The notes: generated by a model from the sequence alone, not told the origin. A DNA stretch of 64,000 bases from Actinopolyspora halophila DSM 43834 (GCF_000371785.1 NZ_AQUI01000001.1:30791-94790); one strand, 5' to 3'. Counted from the stretch's first letter, positions 49,873 to 58,119 are shown. Numbers and translations: made by a program.

Positions 49873-50745
49873 CTAGTCCAACCACGCCCACCGGTGCGGA
49901 CTGCGGGCTCGGGCGGCCTCGACCAGCGGCGGCACCGGCGGGATCTGCCACCCGTAGATACGCGTCAGCATCCGCATCGGGTGCTCACCGAGCTGGTGCA
50001 GCGCGGCAGCGTCCCGGTGTGCGGGCTGATGCCCGCACACCGCGCACCGGAGCCCGCTCCGCTGCCTGGGGTGCTGTTCGATCTGGCAGTCACGGTCGAG
50101 CACGGGGATCGAGGCCAGCATGGTCGCCCACGGGGTCGGCGAGTTCGCCACGATGATCAAGCGGCCTTCCGTGTCGACTTCGTGTTCGCCGAGCCACGGC
50201 AGCAGCAGCGTGGTCCACTCGCGGGTCACCCCGTTGGCACGCATCTCCTCGGACGGAAGGATGTGCCCGTTCTCATCGAACACGGGATAGGCGGGATCAC
50301 CCCAGGCGGAGTAGTGCCGTTCCAGGTAGTTCTGCTCGGTACGCGACAGCCACACCCCGGTGGTGACAACCCGAGTGATCCGTGCGGTGCGGCAGCGCAG
50401 GAACACCTCGGGGAAAACGTGATAGTCCGGATCGAGCTGGGGCGTCTCGACCGGTTCCACCTCGTAGACGTCGCCATAACCCTCCCTGTTGCTGAGGAAA
50501 TCGACGTAGCGGCTGGCGTAGGCGGTGGCCACGTCGGCATCCGTGGTGATGTAGACCCAGCTGGGGTCATACGTCGCCCCTACCGTGTGGAACTGGAACT
50601 GGAAACCGAGCCGCTGGGCCGGCCACAACACATCCCCCGGGCCCTTGCCGGGCACACCGCCGTGGAAGAACGGGCCCGCCGGCGCCGCCGATGCCACCGC
50701 GGTGGTGGTGCGCTGGCGACTGCGGTTACGTGCCCCCTTGCCCAT
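49873..50745 (-). CDS. Arr-like ADP-ribosyltransferase-domain protein, 290 aa
   Basis: ATG 50745 after GGAGGAG. FFHGGVPGKGPGDVLWPAQR, DPSWVYITTDADVATAYASR and GDVYEVEPVETPQLDPDYHV reproduce the order of the H-G..GD, VY.T....A and VYEVEP strands of rifampin ADP-ribosyltransferase (Arr) and relatives. The C-terminal 150 residues add a beta-rich unit and a CAVCGH...H zinc-like site absent from Arr. It may be a toxin or a modifying enzyme; antibiotic substrates are not implied. Confidence 0.65.
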   Translation of the reverse strand: MGKGARNRSRQRTTTAVASAAPAGPFFHGGVPGKGPGDVLWPAQRLGFQFQFHTVGATYDPSWVYITTDADVATAYASRYVDFLSNREGYGDVYEVEPVETPQLDPDYHVFPEVFLRCRTARITRVVTTGVWLSRTEQNYLERHYSAWGDPAYPVFDENGHILPSEEMRANGVTREWTTLLLPWLGEHEVDTEGRLIIVANSPTPWATMLASIPVLDRDCQIEQHPRQRSGLRCAVCGHQPAHRDAAALHQLGEHPMRMLTRIYGWQIPPVPPLVEAARARSPHRWAWLD

Positions 50746-50867
50746 GACCTGCTCCTCCGTGCTCGGGTGAGGTGCTCGAGAGCCGGCCACAACCGCCGCG
50801 CAGCACGGGCCGGCGGAGCGCAGCCTAATGATCACCGCCGACACGTCGCCGCCACCACCTCTGAAGA

Positions 50868-52118
50868 TCACCTGAAATGCGCACCGGGCCAGCCCTCCAC
50901 TGGCCCAGCAGGCTCGACAGGGTCGTAGCCGGGTACTGGCACCGCGGTCTGGCCGGGCAGCTGCTCGGCGTCGTGGGCGGCCAGCCGCGCCGCCACAGAC
51001 GAGGACTGCCCGGGTTCCTCCGCCTCGTCGCTGTGGTCCTCGGCGACGAGTCCGGACACCGCGCGGAACGCGCCGGTTTTGCGGCGTTTGCGGCGGCGGT
51101 CGTAGCGCAGCGTGGTGGCGATATGGGTGTGGCCGACCGCGGCGGCGACTTCCTCGATCGGTACTCCCGCGTCGAGCGCGCTGGTCACGAACGCCGCGCG
51201 CAGCGCGTGCGGGTGCAGCTGGTCGGCGATCCCGGCCAGTGGGGAGCCCTCCTGCCGGGCCAGGCGCTGCATGATGTCGCCGAGATAGCCGGGCGACAGC
51301 CGCGCGCCGGTGCGGGTGCAAAACAGCGGCTGCCGCTCACTGGAGACCTGCCCCGGCTGGGCCGGGACACGGCGGTCGAGCATGGCCGCCCGGGTGCGGA
51401 TCCAGGCATCGACATCGTCGGCGACGTGCGCGTCGAGCTCGGCGGTGCGCATCCTGCCGCCTTTGCCGTGCAGCCGCAGCGTGGCCTTGCTGGACGGGTT
51501 CGCACGTCGGTAGTCGGCCAGGTCGAGTCCGGTGACCTCGGAGGCACGCGCCCCGGTGACCGCCAGCACCAGCAGCACCGCCAGGTCGCGGTCCCGATAC
51601 TGGGCACCGCGGCGTGCTGCGCTGCTGGTGCGGGCCAGCGTCAGCAGCTGCCGGGTTTGGGCCACGTCGAGATCCAGGCCCTGGTCGTCCTCGTCGAGGC
51701 CGGTCACCCCGGCGGCGTTGGTATCCACCAGCGCGGCCGGATTGACCGAGATGATGCCCTGACGCTGCATCGCGGTGTAGAACTCGCGCACCGCGGTGAG
51801 CATGTGCGCCCGGGTGGCTTTGGCCAGCCCCGCCTGACTGGTGGCGTGCAGCCACTGTTGCAGCTGCTCCAGCCCCACCGTGGACAACGGGTCGAGCCCG
51901 CGCGCGGCACACCAGGGGAAAAACGCCACCCCTTTCCGGAACGTGCCGCGTGTGCGCCCGCGCCGGGACGGAGAGCTCGGTTCCCAGTCACGGTCGTCGT
52001 GGGGAAGCCCGAGATCGTCGGAGTAGGCCTTGGCGGTGGCCCGGGAGCTGAATTTGGACAGCCACAGGTTCACCCGCCTGGTAAACGACATCGGGGCGCG
52101 CTGGTCGAGTTCGGTCAT
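50868..52118 (-). CDS. Tyrosine recombinase (XerC/D-like), 416 aa
   Basis: ATG 52118 after GGGAGCG. An N-terminal SAM-like core-binding domain (GLAKATRAHMLTAVREFYTA) is followed by the catalytic domain: Arg in TGARASEVTGLDLADY, Lys in GKGGRMRT, HPHALRAAFVTSALDAG (H-x-x-R), and VGHTHIATTLRYD carrying the second His and the nucleophile Tyr. A basic patch and a 60-residue acidic tail follow. With the Xer-like palindrome at 52,908 it probably resolves plasmid multimers or integrates the element. Confidence 0.88.
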   Translation of the reverse strand: MTELDQRAPMSFTRRVNLWLSKFSSRATAKAYSDDLGLPHDDRDWEPSSPSRRGRTRGTFRKGVAFFPWCAARGLDPLSTVGLEQLQQWLHATSQAGLAKATRAHMLTAVREFYTAMQRQGIISVNPAALVDTNAAGVTGLDEDDQGLDLDVAQTRQLLTLARTSSAARRGAQYRDRDLAVLLVLAVTGARASEVTGLDLADYRRANPSSKATLRLHGKGGRMRTAELDAHVADDVDAWIRTRAAMLDRRVPAQPGQVSSERQPLFCTRTGARLSPGYLGDIMQRLARQEGSPLAGIADQLHPHALRAAFVTSALDAGVPIEEVAAAVGHTHIATTLRYDRRRKRRKTGAFRAVSGLVAEDHSDEAEEPGQSSSVAARLAAHDAEQLPGQTAVPVPGYDPVEPAGPVEGWPGAHFR

Positions 52119-52204
52119 CTCGCTCCCTGCGAGCAGTGTGGGACAGTGACAGGCGTCGACGGGCCAGACACCCCCTGGCCCGTCGACGCCGCCCGTGTTG
52201 GGTG

Positions 52205-52870
52205 TCAGTCGTCGATGGCCGCACTGCGTCGGGCCATCCACAGTTCGAACCGGGCGGGTTCCCAGTCGACGTCGCGTGCCACGGAGCGGGCCATCGCGGT
52301 CGTTGCCAGCCGGTAGGTCACCAGCCGCAGCTGGCGCACGATCGCGGTCACCGCCCGCTGCAGCGACTCGGTGGTGGCCCCGGCCCCGTGGTGCAGCACC
52401 GAGGCGGTCATCAGCAGTTCCGCGGCGCCGCGCCAGACCGGGTCCAGCTCGGCCGAGCGGTTCGGCCGGTGGGCGTGCCGGGCGGCCGAGAGCGCGAGGT
52501 CGCGCAGGTGCGCGGCGTGGGTGAACACCGGAACCGGCGGGAGCAGCGGGCCGGTGAACACCGAAGTCTCCTCCAGGTCGGGGTGGTCGCGCAGTTCGTC
52601 GCGCAGCTCGCCGAGCACGGTCTCGGTCATGCCGACCAGCTCGTCGACGTCCATACCCGGCCGCGAGTAGGTGGGCTGCTCGTCCCGGTCCAGCCGGGAC
52701 AGGGCCCGGTTCCAGAAAGCCTCCGCTTCGTCGCGGCCCCACTGCTCGACCAGCCTGTCGAATACGGGGCTCGCGGCCTGTGCTCTCCGAGCACGCTGAT
52801 GAGGTTCCAGCATGCGCAATCGTGCGGCCAGCACGTCGATGTCGTTCGGCGAGGCGATGCTCGCGGTCAT
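52205..52870 (-). CDS. Hypothetical helical protein, 221 aa
   Basis: ATG 52870 after GGGAGGA. All-helical, Arg/Glu-rich (QRARRAQAASPVFDRLVEQW; ESLQRAVTAIVRQLRLVTYR). It is 87 bp upstream of the recombinase gene on the same strand, so the two may be cotranscribed. No family. Confidence 0.65.
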   Translation of the reverse strand: MTASIASPNDIDVLAARLRMLEPHQRARRAQAASPVFDRLVEQWGRDEAEAFWNRALSRLDRDEQPTYSRPGMDVDELVGMTETVLGELRDELRDHPDLEETSVFTGPLLPPVPVFTHAAHLRDLALSAARHAHRPNRSAELDPVWRGAAELLMTASVLHHGAGATTESLQRAVTAIVRQLRLVTYRLATTAMARSVARDVDWEPARFELWMARRSAAIDD

Positions 52871-52907
52871 GTCGTCCTCCCGTATGTCGGGGGTTCAGAC
52901 TCGTGTT

Positions 52908-52943
52908 CAGAGTTTTCGATAATGCAAGTTATCGAAAACTCTG
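52908..52943. promoter_or_regulatory. Xer/dif-like palindrome, 15-bp arms
   Basis: CAGAGTTTTCGATAA-TGCAAG-TTATCGAAAACTCTG: the inner ATAA-N6-TTAT is the layout of XerCD sites (11-bp arms, 6-bp centre). Placed between the recombinase cluster and the toxin-antitoxin operon. It may alternatively be the operator of the antitoxin. Confidence 0.55.
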
Positions 52944-53010
52944 GATCAGAGGGTACCGCGCGGCCACACTGGTACACAACCCGACTTGATCTGACAGGTA
53001 CGATGCAGAC

Positions 53011-53292
53011 ATGACAAGCGCTAGTGTGAAGCTCACCAGCCAGGGTCGGGTGATAATCCTGGCCAAATACCGACACGAGCTCGGCTGGGACTCGGACACG
53101 GACCTGGTCGAGTACCGGGAAGGCAGCAGAGTCATCGTCGAACGTCGGGCTGACATGCTCGCCCGCATGCAGGACATGGCCCTGGGCGCGCGCACCGACA
53201 GCGCCGAACAGGACTCGGCCGTCGACGAGCTGCTCGCCACCCGCCGCGCCGAGACCGAGGCCGAGCCCCCCGAAGACGAGGAGAGGTACTGA
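53011..53292 (+). CDS. AbrB/MazE-type antitoxin, 93 aa
   Basis: VKLTSQGRVIILAKYRHELG followed by DLVEYREGSRVIVERR is a swapped-hairpin AbrB domain. An acidic tail follows, suited to neutralise the toxin. ATG 53011; the stop overlaps the toxin start (TGATG). Confidence 0.82.
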   Translation: MTSASVKLTSQGRVIILAKYRHELGWDSDTDLVEYREGSRVIVERRADMLARMQDMALGARTDSAEQDSAVDELLATRRAETEAEPPEDEERY

Positions 53293-53711
53293 TGGCCGTA
53301 CTCGACGCTTCGGCGCTGCTGGCGCTGATCTACCGCGAGACCGGCCACGAGCGCGTGGCCGCCCTGCTCGACGAGCAGGCCCGCGTCTCGGCACCGGGCT
53401 GGTCCGAGGTGCTGCAGACGATCACCACCCGCGGCGGCGACGCCGAGCGGATCGGGGCCATGCTGCAGGCCGCGGGCCTGCACATCGAACCGCTCGGCGC
53501 CGACGACGCCCGCCGAGCCGCCCGGCTGCACCCGCACACCCGCCAGGTCGGGCTGGGCTTGAGCGCGCGGGCCTGCCTGGCCCTGGCCGCCCGGCTCGGC
53601 CACACCGCCGTGACCGCCGACCAGACCTGGAGCCATCTTCACGGCCTGACCGTCGACGGCCACACGATCCACATCGACCTACTCGGCACCGACACCGGAG
53701 GGACCCCGTGA
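53292..53711 (+). CDS. vapC: PIN-domain VapC-like toxin with a missing acid, 139 aa
   Basis: VLDASALLALIYRE (Asp5), APGWSEVLQ (Glu39) and TADQTW (Asp110) are three PIN acids. At the usual third acid (GLSLGDRACLA) the sequence is GLSARACLALA, with Ala92 where Asp is expected. RNase activity may be weakened or lost, or another acid may substitute. The gene is coupled to the antitoxin upstream and a small gene downstream. Confidence 0.82.
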   Translation: MAVLDASALLALIYRETGHERVAALLDEQARVSAPGWSEVLQTITTRGGDAERIGAMLQAAGLHIEPLGADDARRAARLHPHTRQVGLGLSARACLALAARLGHTAVTADQTWSHLHGLTVDGHTIHIDLLGTDTGGTP

Positions 53712-54022
53712 CCGACAGCGTGAACGAGACCTACAACACCGCCGAGCTGTATGCCCTCCAGGTGCTGCGCGCCTGCGCGGCCGAGACCACCGAGGGCACC
53801 CCCGCCGGCGAGACCGTAATCACCGCGGTCAACGAACTGCTCGCCCGGCACGAGGCCACCGGCCTGGGGTGCCTCGTGGCCGCGCTCGGCCGGTTCGGGG
53901 CCATGGGCCTGGGCGAGGTCGCCACGAGCAACGGCGAAAGCCTCGCCGAGCTGCTCGAGCGGTTCGAATGGCACAAGCTCGAACAGCACGAGCACGACCG
54001 CACCACCGACGACACGGACTAA
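53708..54022 (+). CDS. Third gene of the toxin-antitoxin operon, 104 aa
   Basis: GTG 53708 overlaps the vapC stop (GTGA). Helical protein (TAELYALQVLRACAAETTEG) ending in a charged His/Asp tail. Function unknown; it is translationally coupled. Confidence 0.65.
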   Translation: MTDSVNETYNTAELYALQVLRACAAETTEGTPAGETVITAVNELLARHEATGLGCLVAALGRFGAMGLGEVATSNGESLAELLERFEWHKLEQHEHDRTTDDTD

Positions 54023-54187
54023 CCCCCACCAAAATGGCGCCGTGCCCAGGTAAAACAGCGTGAGAGCGGCTGTGTGATCGGCACTAGACCGTCCGGGCCA
54101 TCACACGCGTACGTCCGTGATCGTGGCTGTGTGCCAGGCACAGCGACCCGACATGTGCCCGCCTTCGACCCGGAAAGGACAACGCCC

Positions 54188-54424
54188 ATGAGCAACGACA
54201 GCTGCCCTCAGCTCATCCAGCAAAGCCTGTCCAAAGGCCCCGCCCGCGCACTGGCCGCCCAGATGCCCGACGAGCACAAGCACCGCCTGGGCATTGTGCA
54301 CCGCAGCGGCCGGTCGCTGTGTGTCTGCGTGGCCTGCACCCCCGCCCCGGACGAGATCACGCTGTACCCCTGCGCCCACGTCACAGAACAGCTGCCCCCA
54401 GCATCACCACGCGGAATCCCCTGA
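54188..54424 (+). CDS. Hypothetical Cys-rich protein, 78 aa
   Basis: ATG 54188 after GGAAAGGA. Contains CVCVACTPAPDEITLYPC and a His, possibly a metal site. No family. Confidence 0.55.
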   Translation: MSNDSCPQLIQQSLSKGPARALAAQMPDEHKHRLGIVHRSGRSLCVCVACTPAPDEITLYPCAHVTEQLPPASPRGIP

Positions 54425-54444
54425 GCCATCGTGGCGCCACCCGG

Positions 54445-54459
54445 TTTTGTCTGACAAAA
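54445..54459. promoter_or_regulatory. TTTTGTC-T-GACAAAA operator
   Basis: A 15-bp palindrome 7 bp upstream of the truncated toxin frame and its RHH antitoxin; expected binding site of the RHH protein. Confidence 0.65.
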
Positions 54460-54466
54460 TAGGCGG

Positions 54467-54619
54467 GTGCAGGTCCGGTTCACCCAAGCCGCCCGTAAAC
54501 ACCGCATCGGCAAGGGCCGTGCTCTGGCCGCGATGAACAACGCCGGAGACCCTGTCGTGGTGCCGGCCGCAGACGGCCACGCCGACGATCGGCTGGTGTT
54601 CGTGGGCAACGACGCATGA
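54467..54619 (+). pseudogene. Deletion-truncated toxin gene, 50 codons
   Basis: VQVRFTQAARKHRIGKGRAL to DDRLVFVGNDA resembles the start of actinomycete small-toxin proteins partnered by RHH antitoxins, which continue with an ELEVIAV strand and end HVMPTHYRR. Here the frame stops after VGNDA, and MMPTHYRRR is found directly afterwards in another frame, so an internal deletion is likely. The family comparison is from memory. Confidence 0.55.
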
Positions 54620-54647
54620 TGCCCACCCACTACCGTCGGAGGCAGCC

Positions 54648-54944
54648 ATGACCGCCCAGCAGCGTTACACCCTCGGCCCCGACGCGGCCACCGACGAGGA
54701 GCTCTACGACTCGCACGGCAACCCCGTCGATGCGACCTATATCGACCAGGCCGTCGACGACGTGGACCGCGCTCTATCGGGACGCCCCTCCCTGTCGGGG
54801 CGTCGCACCCGCTCACCGCAGATCGCGTTCCGTCTGCCCGCCGCGGAACGCGAACAAGCCCAACAGTTGGCCGAACAACAGGGCGTGTCGGTCTCCGAAC
54901 TCGCCCGCCGTGCCCTCGAGGAACACCTGCGACGGGCCAGCTGA
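54648..54944 (+). CDS. Ribbon-helix-helix (CopG-type) antitoxin, 98 aa
   Basis: ATG 54648 after CGGAGG. The N-terminal 55 residues would bind the toxin. The C-terminal SPQIAFRLPAAEREQAQQLA and GVSVSELARRALEEHLRR form the RHH fold. Its toxin partner upstream appears broken. Confidence 0.8.
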   Translation: MTAQQRYTLGPDAATDEELYDSHGNPVDATYIDQAVDDVDRALSGRPSLSGRRTRSPQIAFRLPAAEREQAQQLAEQQGVSVSELARRALEEHLRRAS

Positions 54945-55060
54945 CCCCTCGCAGGCTCTGCAAAGCTCACGGGGATCGTGGCGTTGTTCTCAGGTTGCTG
55001 CGGCTGGCTGCCTGGATGGGTGGCTCGGCTAGTCGGTAGCCCGGTCGCCACTGCGCGGTC

Positions 55061-55747
55061 TCACGTGGTCACGTCGCTGTTGCTGGCCTCGGTGCGCAGT
55101 GCGCGGTGGGTGTCGAGGACCCAGTCGGAGGCGTCGACGGGAAACAGGCCGTAGTCGGCGGCGTCGGTTTCCACGGCGGTGACCATCTCGTCCAGGTGGT
55201 CGTGGGGGGTTTGCGCGGTGAGCCCGATGCGGGCGCGCAGTTCGTCCTGGTCGTCGGGGTAGCAGTCGTGCAGGTATTCCGGCCACAAGCGGGCCGAATC
55301 CGGCAGCGCCTGCTCGCTGACCGTTGCGTCGATGTGGTCCTGGGCCGCGGAGGCGGACTCGTCGAGGTGGACGTGTTCGTCGTTGCCGTCCCAGTGCAGG
55401 CTCGCCCCGTCGAGGATCTGTTGCGCGTACGGCGTGAGCTCGGCGAGCAGGGTGTTGGCCGCGCGAGCGTGCAGCAGGGCTGTGTCCCACACCCGGATCG
55501 CACCGTCCCAGAACACGCGGCGGGGATGGGCCATCGCGCGTCGGTGTTGGTGGCTGCCCACCTCCCACGACAGCTCCCCGGTGCGCAGATCGAGGTGGAG
55601 TTCGATGGGCTCCGACCGCTCGTCACGCGGCCCCGGGGCGTCTGCCTCGACCCCCAGCGCGGCGGGCGTGCGTTCGTCGACAGAGACGATGCGGACGTGC
55701 TGGGCCAGCTCGTGGCCGCTCGTGACGCAGTTGTGAGGATGTGCCAT
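55061..55747 (-). CDS. Hypothetical protein, paralogue domain of 28759 gene, 228 aa
   Basis: ATG 55747 after GGAGGAG. Residues 40-130 (EPIELHLDLRTGELSWEVGS ... LLAELTPYAQQIL) align by eye with the N-terminal part of the protein at 28759-29901. The C-terminal 100 residues are acidic and helical. No helix-turn-helix is seen in this copy. Confidence 0.7.
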   Translation of the reverse strand: MAHPHNCVTSGHELAQHVRIVSVDERTPAALGVEADAPGPRDERSEPIELHLDLRTGELSWEVGSHQHRRAMAHPRRVFWDGAIRVWDTALLHARAANTLLAELTPYAQQILDGASLHWDGNDEHVHLDESASAAQDHIDATVSEQALPDSARLWPEYLHDCYPDDQDELRARIGLTAQTPHDHLDEMVTAVETDAADYGLFPVDASDWVLDTHRALRTEASNSDVTT

Positions 55748-55922
55748 GAGCTCCTCCGCATCTCGTTCCCCGCCGGACAGCAGGCTCAGGGTATCCCTCG
55801 AGCAAGTGGAGGCGGAAACATCGACGCGACCGCGTGTTGGGGTTTGAGCAGGATCCGAATGTTGCCAGACTCCAAGGTCCGGATGGTGGGGGTGGCGCCC
55901 ATGCGGCATGATCACACGAATC

Positions 55923-55965
55923 GGTCCTCGTGTCGGCTGAGTCGGAGTCAGCCGACACGAGGACC
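55923..55965. terminator. 18-bp perfect hairpin
   Basis: GGTCCTCGTGTCGGCTGA and its exact inverse enclose GTCGGAG. Downstream of the DUF397 gene on the minus strand; no T-tract. Confidence 0.6.
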
Positions 55966-55985
55966 GTGTTCATCACCGTTGCTGG

Positions 55986-56183
55986 TCAGCGCCACCCGTT
56001 GGTGGTTTTGACCGTGTTAAGGAACTGGGCGAATGCCGCGGCCGGCACGGTGAGGTGGCCGGCGGCGCGGTTTTTGGTGTCGCGGACGCCGACGGCCTCC
56101 GCGGTGATGGCCACCTCGACGCACTGGCCGGCCTCTTGGGTGTAGCTGGATGTCCGCCACAGCTGGGTGGGGAACGTGGTCAC
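55986..56183 (-). CDS. DUF397 protein, 65 aa
   Basis: LWRTSSYTQEAGQCVEVAIT, VGVRDTKNRAAGHLTVPAAA and FAQFLNTVK match DUF397 throughout. The start overlaps the XRE stop (ATGA), the usual pairing. Some DUF397 proteins (Scr2) act with the Scr1-type regulator. Confidence 0.92.
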   Translation of the reverse strand: MTTFPTQLWRTSSYTQEAGQCVEVAITAEAVGVRDTKNRAAGHLTVPAAAFAQFLNTVKTTNGWR

Positions 56184-57034
56184 GAGCGAACCTCCTGTTT
56201 CTTCTTCTCAATTAGGACGGCTGTCCGTTCCGGGGACAGCGCGATCGTGCGCAGGTGGTCGAGTTCGTATTCGAACTGCGCGATTTCGCTGGAGTTCTCG
56301 AAAAAGATCGTTTTGACCCGGGTCTCGACCGCGACCAGCCCCGGATCCCGCAGCGAAGGGAACCGCAGCATCGCGAACGGGCTGGCCATGCCCATGTGCG
56401 GTCCGATGTCGGTGGGGCAGACCTGGATCTGGACGGAGTCGTGCTCGATCAGCGACAACAGGTGGTCGAACTGCTGGCGCATCACCTCCGGCCCGCCGAC
56501 CGGCCGGTCCAGCGCGTGTTCCTCGAGGATGGCCCACACGTGCACCGGGGTCTGGCCGGTGAGGATCTCTTGGCGCCGCATCCGCACGTCGAATTTGTGC
56601 TCGCGCCCGGCGCGGGCGCGTGAGGCCTGCAGCACGTGCCAGGCGTAGTCGCGGGTTTGCAGCAGTCCGGGCACCAACCGTGTCTCGTAGACGTCGATGC
56701 GCTCGGCCGCGTGCTCCAGCGAGACGAACTCGTCGAAGCCGGGCACGTACTCGCTGGAGTCGATCCCGCGCCATTCGGGTTCGCGTTGCCGCGCGGCCGC
56801 GCGGATCTCGAGGAAGGTGGGAATGTCCTGGTCGCGGCCGTAGAGCTGGAGAAGCCGTCGCAGGAAGTCCTCATTGGGCACGCGGTCCCGTGCCTCGATG
56901 TTGCCGATGGTGCCGTTGCTGCACCCGAGCTGTTTCGCGACGTGGTTCTGCGACCAGCCCAAACCTTCCCGAAGCTCAGCCAGGCCGTAGGCCAGTCGTC
57001 GCCGCGCGAGCCGGGGACTCTCGGACAGACTCAT
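56180..57034 (-). CDS. Scr1-type XRE regulator with DUF5753, 284 aa
   Basis: Helix-turn-helix GWSQNHVAKQLGCSNGTIGN near residue 25, then the DUF5753 domain (YETRLVPGLLQTRDYAWHVL; RRQEILTG; WAILEEHALDRPVGGPEVMR; FENSSEIAQFEYELDHLRTI). Typical length. Partner DUF397 gene follows directly. The upstream region has several GTGAG half-sites. Confidence 0.92.
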   Translation of the reverse strand: MSLSESPRLARRRLAYGLAELREGLGWSQNHVAKQLGCSNGTIGNIEARDRVPNEDFLRRLLQLYGRDQDIPTFLEIRAAARQREPEWRGIDSSEYVPGFDEFVSLEHAAERIDVYETRLVPGLLQTRDYAWHVLQASRARAGREHKFDVRMRRQEILTGQTPVHVWAILEEHALDRPVGGPEVMRQQFDHLLSLIEHDSVQIQVCPTDIGPHMGMASPFAMLRFPSLRDPGLVAVETRVKTIFFENSSEIAQFEYELDHLRTIALSPERTAVLIEKKKQEVRS

Positions 57035-57052
57035 CGCACGCCCCTCTCAACT

Positions 57053-57171
57053 GTGAGTGCCTGCGTGAGTGCCCACCGTACACGACACCCGATCGGAGTA
57101 TTCACTACTGTGAGACTCACGCCATACACTCGGAATCGTGGCACTCACGGTGAGTACCACGAAATTGTGAG
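57053..57171. promoter_or_regulatory. GTGAG half-site array upstream of the XRE gene
   Basis: GTGAG is at 57053, 57065, 57110, 57150 and 57167, and CTCAC at 57116 and 57144. They form the palindromes GTGAG-A-CTCAC (57110-57120) and CTCAC-G-GTGAG (57144-57154). Seven half-sites in 119 bp. Up to 57326 no gene is visible. Confidence 0.6.
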
Positions 57172-57326
57172 TCGAGCCAGGGGCCCACGGCACGGTGCTA
57201 CCCCCGACCCGGTGCCGCCCCTGGCCATTGACGGCAGCGGCTCCGGGATACGCCTTCGCGCTTGTCCACCCCGACCGGGCCGAAGGTCCCGCCCCGGAGT
57301 CGCTGCCTTCCACCGAGGGGACTCCG

Positions 57327-57704
57327 ATGCACACACTCGCACCGCCACCCGTGGCGGCTCCCAGCGATTTCCGGTGCCAGATCACCGGCGGACCGACACC
57401 GTTATCGGTCACCGGGATTCCCGGCGCACAAGCCGGAACATGGCTCCTGCAGACTGTCGGGCTGCGCGCCAACTGGCACCCCGACAGCGACACAACCACC
57501 ACGCCGTACGCCTTCGTCGCGCTCGGATTCTGGGTGCACGTGGCCTGGTTTCCCGCCGCGGTGACGGTGCCGCCCGAGCACCCCACCGCCTGCGGCGACC
57601 GGTTCTCGCTCCAACGGGAACCGCTGCTGCCACGACCGGTGGCTCCGGCCACGGTCGGCTGTTGCTCGGGGTGTCTGACCGCCTGGAACCAGCACTATGG
57701 GTGA
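57327..57704 (+). CDS. Hypothetical protein, 125 aa
   Basis: ATG 57327 with GAGGGGA upstream. Pro/Thr-rich with a hydrophobic stretch (YAFVALGFWVHVAWFPAAVT) and a terminal CCSGC. It could be a membrane-associated protein. Divergent from the Scr1-type pair. Confidence 0.55.
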   Translation: MHTLAPPPVAAPSDFRCQITGGPTPLSVTGIPGAQAGTWLLQTVGLRANWHPDSDTTTTPYAFVALGFWVHVAWFPAAVTVPPEHPTACGDRFSLQREPLLPRPVAPATVGCCSGCLTAWNQHYG

Positions 57705-57882
57705 ACTGGCACGACGCACCCCGCAGGCCTCCGACGGGGCACAGCTCGACCGGAGCTTGAGCTGGTCGGGACGGATCTTCCCGAAAGCCGAATCGTGTCG
57801 CGACTACCTGGTGCTGTGGCGCGTGCACGCCGCGCTCGTCGCCACTCGCCACTCCAAGGCAGCCGACACCGGCGAACAGTAA
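57697..57882 (+). CDS. Hypothetical protein, 61 aa
   Basis: ATG 57697 overlaps the previous gene by 8 bp. Starts MGELARRTPQASDGAQLDRS; helical C-terminus LVLWRVHAALVATRHSKA. Coupled translation likely. Confidence 0.5.
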   Translation: MGELARRTPQASDGAQLDRSLSWSGRIFPKAESCRDYLVLWRVHAALVATRHSKAADTGEQ

Positions 57883-57995
57883 CCCTCACTGTGCACTGAT
57901 CGCAGCAAGCCAGCCGAAAACCCCCTGGGGCTGTCTGCTAGCGAGGATCTCTACACTGATTCCGTCCTTTTACTGAGCTGATTTTGGGACTTCAC

Positions 57996-58030
57996 GGGCG
58001 GCTCCCGCGGCCACGGGAGCCGCCCTTTTT
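57996..58030 (+). terminator. Rho-independent terminator
   Basis: GGGCGGCTCCCG and CGGGAGCCGCCC around 6 nt, then TTTTT. Confidence 0.9.
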
Positions 58031-58119
58031 GCGTAGTGGCACGCCGTCGTGTTTCCCGCGTGCCAGGAGCAGGCTCGCCCGGGAAGAACTGTCCGGGTCC
58101 TCAACGGGCGAGTGCACGG

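Noticed and set aside
50868..52742. Longer recombinase frame starting at 52742
   Set aside because: The extra N-terminal 208 residues overlap the well-supported 52205-52870 gene and are Arg/Gly-rich nonsense; ATG 52118 has a ribosome site.
57047..57652. Minus-strand frame opposite the 57327 gene
   Set aside because: It runs through the GTGAG half-site region and has no ribosome site or recognisable domain.
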